NCBI RefSeq assembly: GCF_023278565.1
Contig: NC_064677.1
Span: 248,001 to 312,000 of the forward strand
From: Colletotrichum lupini
Taxonomy: Eukaryota; Ascomycota; Sordariomycetes; Glomerellales; Glomerellaceae
DNA length: 64,000 nucleotides
Reading direction: 5' to 3'
The notes beneath the pieces are model-generated. The model did not search any database. It saw only the letters and a list, made by a program, of their open reading frames with translations, and was not told the origin of the DNA. Shown piece after piece: positions 10,602-20,703 of this stretch. The translations under genes and the position numbers were made by a program. Positions within the stretch are counted from its first letter, which is position 1, and every line of letters begins with the position of its first letter.

Positions 10602-12897
10602 TAAGGGTATATATTTATAAAGCTTACTAACGATACAAAGTTAATTAATTACTTAATAAAAAGTAAGCTTAGAAAACTATACTAGAGATTTGAGTACCCG
10701 TCGGTTACGAGGCTATATAACCTTCTAAAGTAATTAAGTAATAATAATATTAAAATAGGGGCGCTAGAGTAGTTAACGAAAGTATATTATTAATACTAAA
10801 TAAATGCGCAGAGCCTACGTAGATTTAAGTTTATATTACGTAATAAGCTTAACTTTAACTAGGAAATCGTCGTCGATATTTTCTATTTAAATAGTCGGCT
10901 AGTACTATATATAATCGACGTAGCTATATCTTTTTTAATAGGGCAATTCTTCCGGGATCTATAAATAAAAATAGTATAGGCAGCCTTACGAAAAAGCTAG
11001 ATCGATATATACTAAGGACCGCTAGATAGTATTAGAACTAACGTTAGTACTAGCTTTAAGTTAGTAAAATTTAGGGATAATACGACGGCCTACGGTATAT
11101 AGCTAAAAGTCGTACCCGTTAAAGCGCACTATAGTATTAAAAAGGTAGAAAGGGTATACTAGTAGTTAAAAAGGGCGTTTAGAATTATTAAAAAGGAAAA
11201 TCCGGATTCTACCGATAACGAATACCTCTAAATAGTACTTAAATACTATAATAATACTATGGGGCCTAACGGACTTATACTAACGCTATTAGTATTTAGA
11301 GTATATTTAAAAACGACCTTAGCCTCGCTATTATTACTAAGTATAAGCTAACGAGCCTAAGTAATTAAAAAAGTAATACGGGCACTGCGCAAAGTAAATA
11401 TAAGAAAATAAGTTAACGAGGTAATTATTACGTATAATAGGCCCGATATAAGGGATAATCTAAATATATTACTAAATTCGGATATACGAGTATAGTACGA
11501 AATTACTTAATAATAGACTAGGCTATATAAGTTAATTTCCGTTAACGAGCGCTCTTATATAGTTGCGAGAGATCGTAACTAACTATTTAAAGTATTAATT
11601 ATAGTAATTAAACCGTACTATATAGATCCTAACGAGGTAATTTCTAACTTATAAAAAGAAGAAGAGCTAGGGGAAACTGTATAACCCGCGGTAGAGGTAT
11701 AAGAAATTATTTTTAATAAAATTATCGTAATAGTATTAATAGACGACGAGGAAGAGGAAATTACTAAAAGGGTATTAATATTACTAGCGAGACGTTATAA
11801 AAGACTATAATAGCAAGCCCTAACGTAGTAATTCATTACTAGCGACGAGGTAATTAATACTTTTTATATAGTAAAAGAAAAAGCCGATTTCGAGCTAGTA
11901 GTTAAATTATATAAAGAAGGCGTAATTATAATTACTAAAAAGCCGTATAAAGGATTAGATCTTATCGAAGTAAATACTCTTTATAATCGAGGGGTCTATC
12001 GATTTATCCTATACGACTTAGAAAAATATATAAACCTCCGTATATTTAAATTACGAATAGTTCGTAAGATTAAAGGGAAAGGAATACCCTAACCGTACGA
12101 GAAGTCTAAATACGTAATTTAGGGGTATAGCGACGTTAAAAAAGCGACGCTACTTATATAATTACCCACTATATAGCGCTATAGCTAACGATTAATAATA
12201 GTACTAATAGTATCGCTACGGAAGAAGGGATACGAGATTTAGAGCCGTAATATTACCTAGGCCTATACCTAATTAGCTACAGGGCTTATAAGGAGAGTCC
12301 TAGCCTATTTATTAAAGGAAATAGTTAGTAAGTACTTAGAAAGCACGATTATTAAAATACTTAAGCTACTATATAGGCTCGCAAAATCGGGCACCTATTA
12401 ATAGGCTACTTACTACGATTTTTATATTAATTAACTATTAATAGTTATTTTTACGTACGACCCGTACTTACTAGTCGCGGAGTACGAAAGCGACTAATTT
12501 AGGATTATCGGAATATAGACTAACGATATATTAAGCCTATCTAATATTAACTTTATAAAAAAAGAGGATAAAGAGCTTTAAAAAGCGAGCTTCGTAACGA
12601 AGCTAAAAGAGGTCCTTATAATAAATACCCCCCTAGTATTTAATAATAGGATTTTTATAATTAAAAAGGAAACCGTTATTTTTAATAAAAGGGGTAGGGC
12701 GAGAAGATTAACCTTATTAATCTAAACGTAACTAATATTAAGAAGCGGTATAAGGCTAAGCTCGTACGAGGGGTATATATTATAAGTATTTATTAGCCCG
12801 AGGTAACTTTTAATTATATTAAGGTAGCGTAGGCTATAGATTTAACCGAACGAGATATCGAAGTACTTAATAAGCGGCTTAAGTAGTAATAAACGAA

Positions 12898-13420
12898 TCT
12901 TAATCGAGGTCTTGTTTACTACCCGATCGACCTTATAACTAATAAGCTCTACGTCTTCGTTAATAGGTTATTTACGAATAATAACGACCTTATTTCGTAA
13001 TTAGGGTATATTATTATCCTAGCTAACGAGAGTATAAGTAAGAGCGAATTTATTATATATAGTAATATAATCTACTACTCGTTAACTAAAAATAAGTAAG
13101 TAACGAGAAGTATATTAGTATCGGAGGTCTATAGTATAGTTAATAGCGTTAACCTCTCTTACGCAATTTTAACGACGCTAAGGAAGATTACTAATCGAAT
13201 TAGCCTTTTACCTATTCTAACGGTTATTTATATAGATTCTTACTTATTATATAAATACTTTGTTAAATTAGGAACGACGAAGGAAAAGAGGTTTATAATC
13301 GATATTATAGCCCTTAAGTAATTATATAAAAAGCGCGAGATACTCGAGATCTATTAAATTAATAATAAAAATAACCTTATAAACGCTTTTATAAAAGTAG
13401 TACTAAATAAGGGATTAAAG
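12898..13420 (+). pseudogene. relic of copia RNase H domain
   Basis: Read through several in-frame TAA codons, this stretch gives the end of the copia polyprotein: a VFVNRLFTNNNDL block matching the usual F.D.SFANN.DLSSQ, a later YSLTKNK.VTRSILVSEVY block, and LVKLGTT.EKR. At least three stops, some where Gln or Lys codons are expected, show it is dead. These positions identify the element as copia. Confidence 0.75.
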
Positions 13421-13581
13421 TAATTCGTAAGTAATAAAAAAGTTATTATACGAATAAAAAGATAGGTTATATAAAAAGAGTAAAAAAAAGGGGGAAAAGG
13501 AGACGACTTAGTAAACGGGCCCGAGGTTAAATTATATTTCTAACCGTAGTAGTTAAATTAATAAAAAAAAAAGAAAGTTAG

Positions 13582-13783
13582 TATCGGATTAGAAGTCTAA
13601 TTTGACTACGGTATATAGCCGACTATATAGGGGCTAATTAGGGGCCCTATTTACGATTATTATAGCTAGCCTAACTTATAATTAGAACCTCCTTTTTATA
13701 CCTACGTAGATATTTATATAGTTCAATTAATCTCTTCGTTAACTACGGTTCGAACTAACTACTTTATAATAGGGATACTAACA
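13582..13783 (+). repeat. 3' LTR of element C (202 bp)
   Basis: Begins TATCGGATTAG, where the 5' LTR has TGTCGG (a TpG to TpA change), and ends GGGATACTAACA directly before the target duplication. Confidence 0.92.
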
Positions 13784-13788
13784 TGGGG
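13784..13788. repeat. target site duplication, right copy (tgggg)
   Basis: Identical to 6750-6754. Flanking sequence changes abruptly here from AT-rich to normal composition. Confidence 0.9.
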
Positions 13789-15196
13789 CAACTAAATCTG
13801 TTCCGTGAAGTCTGAAGACACGACGAAACGCTGCTTAATGACTAGCGCCTTTGCCCGACAGTCTAGCCTCCTGTCAAGCTCGATAGCGTGAAGATATGTA
13901 ACCATTTGTCTTAAAAATGCTCATCGGCGGCTTGTGTGACTCAATCACGATTCCGCGGGCTTCTTCGGACTTTCTTACTCGATCAGCTTGGCAGGGCGGC
14001 AAACCCAGGCCATTCCCTCGCCGAGTAAATGGCAGGCTGATTCTGCCCACAGAATCATTGCAAGCTACCTTACTGGAGTCGAAGCCACACCTGAAGGTTG
14101 TCAGATCATGGTGGAGATGTCTTCAATCTTCATTCCATTCGAGACACTGGGATAGAAATCAGGAATCACAGCCTCGACATCGTACCTCAAGTAGGACGAT
14201 ACGAGGACGTGGCTGACCCTGACCATGTGAGCTCACGTGAGAAGATGCACTAGGAATAGGCGACAATATGCTATAGAGCACCCCTTGGAATGACAAAGAC
14301 TCTAACTTGTCAGTCTGCGCCTACTGCTGATCTTATCAGCTCATGGGCACACCACTCGCCCAGTCCAGATGTTGCGCATAGTGCAGGGCTCAGTGAGAGT
14401 GTCTCTCTGCGAGTCCCTACCGAGGGCTGAACTGAGCTGTTGCCTGAATCACTCATCGGCCTTGCGATTGGGCCTATCTCAAACGAGAGAACAAGCAGGC
14501 TAAAAGGGGGACAAGCGGACCTTGGCAAGATACTTTGGCCAGTCATGCACGTAAATGGTTGTTTATTGTTCAAAGTAAGACACAAACAATGCCCCAGGCT
14601 CAGTGATTTTGAAGAATTTCAGGTGACTTCTCCAAATTGGAGGTCAGGTTGATGAACAACGGACGTTTTCGTCCAAGAATGGCCCAGCCATGCTCAGCGG
14701 GTGCTAACGTTAACGCCTCCTTGAAATTGAAAGCTGGGAAAGAAAAACGCCCCAGCAAGGTGTAGATTGCCTCCGAGAACGGGCTCTAGCTTCCCAATTC
14801 CATGGCCTTGTATCGTGACGGTACCTCGAAACAGGCGGTGGCCGGCGTTAGGAGTGCAGCGATGCCATGTGGATGGCCCATGGCACAGGTTTTCGGCGGA
14901 GCACTTCCTGGCGGATTGACACGCGGGAGCGTTACGGACCGGAAGAGCAGTGGTACCACCGCTGTTGATGCTGCCTTATTGTTGACAGGTAGTTGAAGTA
15001 TGCCCCGTTGCCTATGTGGATGGAAACGGCGACGCCTCGAATCCGAACAAGGGGTGGGATGTGATACGATGTTGCCGATGGGCGTATTGGTGATGTGCGT
15101 ATGTTTGTTTACCAAGGAAAGACACATCAGTGGCGGTAGGTCCTTAATGTTGTCATCTCCGTCTTACACCGCGGGCTTGCGCCCACGACTGGTGTC
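13784..15196. other. intergenic, no gene recognised
   Basis: Normal-composition sequence. Several 60-110-codon frames overlap one another on both strands, none with recognisable motifs, signal peptide or splice-supported extension. Confidence 0.5.
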
Positions 15197-15367
15197 TCAG
15201 CCTTCGATGATGGCAATGTGGAAGAACATGAAGGGCATGAGAACGACCAAGCAAGCATTGCGCATTGTAGAACGCGCGACGCCCAACGCAACATGCTTGA
15301 GGATGATGCAGGTGAGGAGTATAGCGTTCAAGGCAGAGCTAACGCGGAAGATTGAAGTACGTGCCAT
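15197..15367 (-). CDS. possible small membrane protein, 56 residues
   Basis: The ATG at 15365-15367 has a favourable context (gaccATGGca) and opens a short protein, MARTSIFRV..., with two hydrophobic stretches (about 11-30 and 40-55) and a basic loop between them, so it could span a membrane twice. I do not recognise the family. The frame may instead be the first exon of a longer gene: a GTAAGA occurs about 40 bases past the stop, but no downstream exon convinced me. The in-frame extension upstream to 15868 is low-complexity and probably untranslated. Confidence 0.35.
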   Translation of the reverse strand: MARTSIFRVSSALNAILLTCIILKHVALGVARSTMRNACLVVLMPFMFFHIAIIEG

Positions 15368-16536
15368 GGTCTTGGTTTGAGGTGAATGGGGAAACTGGGG
15401 TGGTTCGCAATACGTGAGAAAGCGAGCAAGAACGAGTTGAGATGTGATGTGTGAGATGATTGCATTGCAACAGGACCGTTTACGAAAGGACAGGCCGCGC
15501 TGGTCCCTTTTTGAAGTTTCTGTCTCATCCATCGGACGTCGTCCCCCTTTTGAGCGCCTCCTATGAAAGAAGACCAAGCAGGCGGACCTCCTATTGCAAT
15601 AAACCACCACGGTAATCCAGGTACGATGACATCCTGTCATCGGACGAGAACCCACGATACCGGCCCTTGTCTGCCTATGGTCCATGTCCCCTCGGATCCT
15701 GAGGGAGAAGGCTTGCAGTGTGCATGAAGGGCATGTAGACAGCTTCTGGGTAATCTGTGGCGCCCATCTTGCAGACGGGCGCTCGAGCATCCGGTGCCTG
15801 AAAGCAGAGGAAGGCTTCGGGGGCTCTGCCTCTGTCACAGGCGCGGAAATATCCTGACATTGACTCATCGGCGTTCCTGGAGGCCGGCGGGGAGAGAAAT
15901 GCCCAAAATCCTCAGATGACTTGCCACGATGAGCCCCTTGGTGCTACTGACAGCTGCATTCTCCATGCAGGCACCCTGCACGACCTGGTGGATAAATGGG
16001 TTGGCACTCTCCTCGAACCCAGTTTCTGGCGTCGTACGAAGAAAGTTCTAGCGAAATCCCACAGATACGGACGTATTTAAGTCTGACGGAGGGGTAACAC
16101 AACCTTGGGATTCGCACGTAAATTGGGATAAATGGGAGAGTGTGACGAAAAGGACTAATTTTAACGCAGAATGTTCTATTAGGAGTAGTGGCTCGGTGGC
16201 CCCTGAGACTATGGAGTTTGGATTCCAGCAGGACGAAACCAAGTACAGAGAGTACAGCGTTTCGATGGTTGGGTTTTCCTTTGCGTCGCTTTGGTCAAAA
16301 TTTGAAAGGAGGATATCATACCGTATCTCATCATGGTCGTAGAGGAGAGAGTTGTTCAGAGTTTCGAAAGTTTCCGTTCCCCATAACGCCAAGAATCTCG
16401 CAGCCCAAGTACACTTCTAGTACAGCAAAATTACATTTGGATGTGTTGTTGTTCGCACTCGCACTTTGCAGTCGGCCGTTGGTTGGATGTGTTGTTGCAT
16501 ATCGACCGTTGGACGGCTCGCTTGAAAATCCCTTTT
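15368..16536. other. intergenic, no gene recognised
   Basis: Lies between the small ORF and the 3' end of UGO1. Overlapping short frames on both strands show no motif. It includes the UGO1 3' flank. Confidence 0.5.
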
Positions 16537-18087
16537 CTAGAATTCACCCTCGGCACTGTTCCCGATGATCCCGGCAGTCCAAAGTCCGACCAGGCCCCAC
16601 CAGGAGACCTTCCAGCCGCGCCATAGGCCGTCGAGTCCTTGACCCTTACGGTAGACCGTTTCTGCAACCTTTGGCTTGCCGCCCCTGACTTTCTTTACCG
16701 GTGCGGGTGCGGTGGGGATCGCCCGGGTGCCTTCCTCATTCATAATGTAGAGCATGGTTCCGAGAACACCTTTGTAAGGCCCAGCCGGGACAATCGTCTC
16801 GAGCTTCTGGTCCTTGCCTGATAGGGCCCGGACGTGTGCGGGGGTGGAGAGAACGGCAACTTGTCCGCGCCGGAGGACCGTCTCCAGAGGAAGCTTGACG
16901 AACAGTGCCACCGAGGAAGCGCAGAATTTGGCAACTGAGAATGTCGTGGGAGAGACGCGGCTGTCGATAAGGAATCTAGTGCGCAGGACAAGTGGTGTCG
17001 ACAGGGTGAGGATGGGGTGAATGAGCGAATGGAAGATCGTAGGGATGGCGAGCGAAGAGGGGCAGACGTAGGATGGGAGAGTACGCAGGGTCGAAAGTGT
17101 TCTCCTAGATCCCTTTGAATTTGGTGTGACGAGAAGTCTATGCCGGAGTTAGCACTGCTTTGGGATCCGAATGAATACGAAACAGCCAGTGACATACCTT
17201 GTGCGCACCAGGTCCAGAGGTGCGAGAATGAGGCCCGTTGCAACAGCCGCAGCAGCGGCAACGCACAGGGAGGCCCACGGATAGGGCGAGGCAATATCAA
17301 TCAGCCGATCAATATCCTCCTTGACGCCGAGATCTGGCACATTGAACAAGGCGCTCAAAGCACTTCTGGACCAATTTTCCAACAGCGAGGAGAGCACAGA
17401 GTATAAAAATGTTGCGTTCGATCCCTTCCACACGCCCCAAGCTCCCTCCTTTTGCCACAGTTGGCCAATAACTTCCATCAACGAGTCGGATCGACGGATT
17501 GTGATCTGATGAGCCGGTACGGCCTGCTGCTTCGCTGCTGGCGTCTGTGGAGGCGTTGAGGAGGAGGGAGACTGGCGGCTCCGGTGTTCCCTGGAGTAGG
17601 ACGGGGTCGGCGTACTCGGGACGTTGGAGGTGAAGTAGGCAGGTTCGTCGAGATCCGAGTCGGAATCGGCTTCGTCATATGCAGCATTGCCATAGCCAGA
17701 ACGCTTTCTCTCAGAGACAGGCGTGGCCAGGGGCGTAGGTACTGCTGCCAAAGTCACGTCATCGTGACTTCGGACCTGCAGAATCGTCTTTGCAACCTCG
17801 AAAGGCTGGGCCATCAAGACGGAGGTGTACTTCCATAGTAGCTCATCGACGAGGTCCTTGACAGTCTGAACGACTGAAGGAGATGGCTCACTGATATAGT
17901 CCTTGTAGTCGATGTCGGAAAAGATGTCGCGTGCTTTAGACGCGTACCGTTCGCTCGTTGCATTGGCTCCATGACGGGCAAAAGGGTTCGGTGCGGATGA
18001 GGCAGATGTCGGATCAGGAGGCTCTCCTATAGTCGGCGGCTTGTAGTATGGTCTCAGGGGATTCACCCCTTCTCGATGAGTAGCCAT
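16537..18087 (-). CDS. UGO1: mitochondrial fusion and transport protein Ugo1
   Basis: Outer mitochondrial membrane protein of the modified solute-carrier fold; in yeast it connects Fzo1 and Mgm1 during membrane fusion. Two exons (17198-18087 and 16537-17137) with a 60-bp GTATGT...TAG intron at 17138-17197 give 496 residues. Three degenerate carrier signatures are visible: QPFEVAK (94-100), PLDLVR at the end of exon 1 (about 291-296) and PLETVLRR (about 380-387). A Ser/Pro-rich insertion with an acidic patch (DEADSDSDLDE) separates the first and second repeats. The start at MATHREGVNPLRPYY fits filamentous-fungal Ugo1 proteins; an in-frame ATG 25 codons upstream exists but adds an unrelated stretch. 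It is divergent from the ferredoxin gene, both mitochondrial. Confidence 0.88.
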
Positions 18088-18784
18088 GTTCTCGTTTGGC
18101 GTTTGTTTATGGCTTAACTCCCGTGATGCATGATTTCGTGAGCTTTCCACTTTTGCTACCAATTTTGCATGATGAAATGGAAATCACCTCGGAGATAAAG
18201 ACTAGCGGGGCCAGCACACGACAGTCAACGCGCCTTCCCTGGTGCTCTCTGGTGCTCTTGCTGCTTGGTAACAGCTGAAAAGAACTCCGCTGATGAGCCG
18301 ACCAATGGGATCCGCCCCTTTGAGGATTCTGACGGCAGGAAAGGCCCATGGCACCTTCTCCGTGCCTTAGGTACCTCCGCTGCAGTGGGCCAGGGTCTCC
18401 GGAGGCGGAACATTGCGAATCGCCGGCCGATAAGCCCGAGGGGTGGGGGCCTTATCGGAGCTCCTGCAGGCGTCCGAGCCTATAGAATTTTCGCTGAATC
18501 CAATGCATCTCCACAGTTCCCTCGCGCATTTATCGAAGCTTTCCAACAACTTTTTGTCATTGCTCGCGGGCGCCCACCACCCACGAAACGAGCAAGCTAA
18601 ACAACTCATCTGACTGCTGAACCCTGGTGTTGCTGTGTACAATTGCCTCACAACTCTGCGTTTTTACTTGTTCTCCTTCCACCGTGCTCCCGAACTCGAG
18701 GGTGGCTTCGATCGATTCCCTTGACACTGAGAAGGGCAAGCAATCCCGGCTGTGAAGCCGAGAACGGACTCAAACCCAGCAACC
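18088..18784. other. divergent promoter region between UGO1 and YAH1
   Basis: About 700 bp shared by two oppositely transcribed genes for mitochondrial proteins. I see no gene and no obvious repeated operator in it. Confidence 0.5.
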
Positions 18785-19466
18785 ATGTCTTCAACCAGAC
18801 TCAGCACAAGCCTCTGCAGGATGGCTGCCAGCGCATCCCGACTGGCCCGCCCAGTGCAACGGCAGACCCGAAGCATCCACAGCCAGATCACATCCAAGAG
18901 GACAACACAGCTTCCCTCCAGACAGCTTCAGTGGCCCTCAGCGCGTGCTTTCTCGGCTTCGGCTGCCCAGGCGCATGGCCACATCACCCCTCCGAAGGCC
19001 GGCGAAGAGTGAGACCGTCCACAACAGTCTACCGAGACTTATACTGATAATCTCCCATAGGTTGTGGGTAACATTCGTTGACAAGGACGGAGACGAGTTC
19101 AAGATCGCTGTAAGCGAAGGGGATAACCTTCTTGACGTTGCGCAGGACAATGACTTGGAGATGGAGGGTATGTCACAACGCTCTTGGCGGCAACGTCAGG
19201 GCATGTAATATGCTAACTATGTATCTTTAGGTGCTTGCGGAGGCTCTTGCGCTTGCTCAACGTGCCACGTGATCGTTGCCGAAGAGGAATACTACGAGAA
19301 GATGCCCGAGCCCGAAGATGACGAGAACGACATGCTCGACCTGGCCTTTGGATTGACCGAGACGAGTCGATTGGGCTGCCAGATAACCATGACAAAGGAG
19401 CTAGACGGCCTCAAGATTAAGCTGCCCTCGATGACACGGAACCTTCAGGCCAGCGACTTCAAATAA
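18785..19466 (+). CDS. YAH1: mitochondrial [2Fe-2S] adrenodoxin-type ferredoxin
   Basis: Matrix electron carrier for iron-sulphur cluster assembly and heme A/CoQ synthesis, receiving electrons from Arh1. Three exons (18785-19008, 19061-19167, 19231-19466) with introns of 52 and 63 bp; the second has a clear tgctaac branch site. The product is 188 residues. Residues 1-75 are a basic, Ser/Ala-rich mitochondrial presequence. The core begins [13 protein letters not shown]. The cluster ligands are Cys113, Cys119 and Cys122 (C-x5-C-x2-C in [11 protein letters not shown]) and Cys160 in RLGCQITM. An additional Cys117 sits inside the first loop. The acidic helix [12 protein letters not shown] is the usual partner-docking surface. 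A second in-frame ATG 12 codons in could also be used. Confidence 0.95.
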
Positions 19467-19845
19467 ACAAGCACCCTCTTTCAGCATTGCGGCGTTGGAA
19501 GCGGCATACCACACAATTATTTAATCATCTGTACTATATCATACATACACCATGTCAGAAAAGGAAAGGAAAGGACAGGGAGGGTTAGCGAGGAGAAAAA
19601 GCTGGGGAGGTGTTCTTCATCAATCAAGCGCGGCATCACGGATGGAATACATCGGCTCGGCTCGGCTTATGCTAGATATTGGCGGGTATCGAGGGACGGT
19701 GGGAGGGAATAACGTCACTCCTCTTAAGCTCATAAACCTTACAAGTCTGGTGGACCAATCTGGTGAACGAAGTGATGAAAAGAAACAGTCACGCCTGTAC
19801 AAAGGCGTTGCAGAATTTTGGTTTGCCATTGGTATCCTTTTTGAA
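19467..19845. other. convergent 3' flanks of YAH1 and RRP15
   Basis: About 380 bp between two convergent genes; presumably 3' untranslated sequence. A plus-strand frame crosses it but only as the antisense shadow of RRP15. Confidence 0.5.
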
Positions 19846-20703
19846 TTAAGCCTCCTCCAAACCGCCCTTCTTCAGGCCTCCTCCTCCGGACGCAATCAGG
19901 TCCAAGAATCCCTTCTTACTCATCTCGTTGATCTTCTCCTCCCTCCGCACAACACCCACGACGCCATCCTTGCGCGCCTTCTTCTCCGCCTCAGCAGCCT
20001 TGACTTGCGCCGCTCTCACGGCGTTAAAGAGCTTGACAACACCTCTTTGCGCGACCTTGCGCAGCCTCCGCTCCGTCTCAATCATCTCCCCCGTTGACGT
20101 CTCCTCCGTCTCCGGCGCCACAAGGACATTGCGCACGCGACCCTTCTCCATTGCCTCCTTCTTCTGCGCCCTCATCTGCTTGCGCGCCTTGGACTCGAGC
20201 GCCTGGTCGACGGCCGCCTGGGCGGATTGGTGGGCCTCCGCACTGCGGGCGAGGACGGGGTCTGATCGTTTCGCGTTGGACAGTTTGGTAGACAGAATTT
20301 TCGACATTGACGTTGAGAAGGCAGACGGATCATTGCGTTTAGACTTGATGAAATTGGGATTGCCACCATCGTCGCTCTCGTCTTCTTCTGAGTCGGAATC
20401 CGAGTCGGTGCCTACGGGCGCGTCTCTGCTCTTCTTGGGCTTGGGGGCAGGTTTTGTCTTCTGTTTGGGTGCTGCGGGCTTTTCGTCGCCTGAGCTGGCC
20501 GAATCATCGTCCGAGGCAGCGCCGTCATCGACAGCCGCGTTATGAATATCATCGTCAGAATCGAGAAGGTTTACCGCATCGAATTCTTGTTCTTCGTTGT
20601 CGGAGGCGGATTCGGCTTGCTTCTTTTCTTGTCGCTTTTGCTTCTTGGTTGGGGGCGCAAGACGGCCGTCATTTGTCCGCTTCTTCGTACTTGTTCCGGC
20701 CAT
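19846..20703 (-). CDS. RRP15: 60S ribosome biogenesis protein Rrp15
   Basis: Nucleolar factor for processing of the 27S pre-rRNA in early pre-60S particles. The 285-residue intronless frame starts MAGTSTKKRTND in a gccATGG context. The N-terminal half is disordered: a basic KKQKRQEKKQ stretch, then long Ser/Asp/Glu runs (DSDDD, SDSDSEEDESDD) that look like casein-kinase targets. The Rrp15p domain follows from about residue 113, with FSTSMSKILSTKL, DPVLARS and KARKQMRAQKKEAMEKGRV, ending in KGFLDLIASGGG, which is the conserved C-terminal block. It is convergent with YAH1. Confidence 0.93.
   Translation of the reverse strand: MAGTSTKKRTNDGRLAPPTKKQKRQEKKQAESASDNEEQEFDAVNLLDSDDDIHNAAVDDGAASDDDSASSGDEKPAAPKQKTKPAPKPKKSRDAPVGTDSDSDSEEDESDDGGNPNFIKSKRNDPSAFSTSMSKILSTKLSNAKRSDPVLARSAEAHQSAQAAVDQALESKARKQMRAQKKEAMEKGRVRNVLVAPETEETSTGEMIETERRLRKVAQRGVVKLFNAVRAAQVKAAEAEKKARKDGVVGVVRREEKINEMSKKGFLDLIASGGGGLKKGGLEEA

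Larger units (their letters stand above)
6755..13783 (+). mobile_element. full-length RIP-mutated Ty1/copia retrotransposon C (7,029 bp)
   Basis: The element has 202-bp LTRs at both ends and a perfect tgggg target duplication (6750-6754 and 13784-13788), so it is structurally complete. The interior is AT-rich and its coding frames are broken mostly by TAA/TAG where CAA/CAG or TGG would be expected, the signature of repeat-induced point mutation. Domain order can still be read: protease and GAG-pre-integrase (10,250-10,750), integrase (about 10,850-11,650), reverse transcriptase (about 12,000-12,900) and RNase H (12,900-13,420). Protease-integrase-RT order places it in Ty1/copia, not Ty3/gypsy. 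Confidence 0.93.

Noticed and set aside
15009..15016. TTGCCTAT copy far from the regulator-P450 locus, and a similar ATAGGCAA near 1107
   Set aside because: Single isolated copies without an inverted partner, at the frequency expected by chance.
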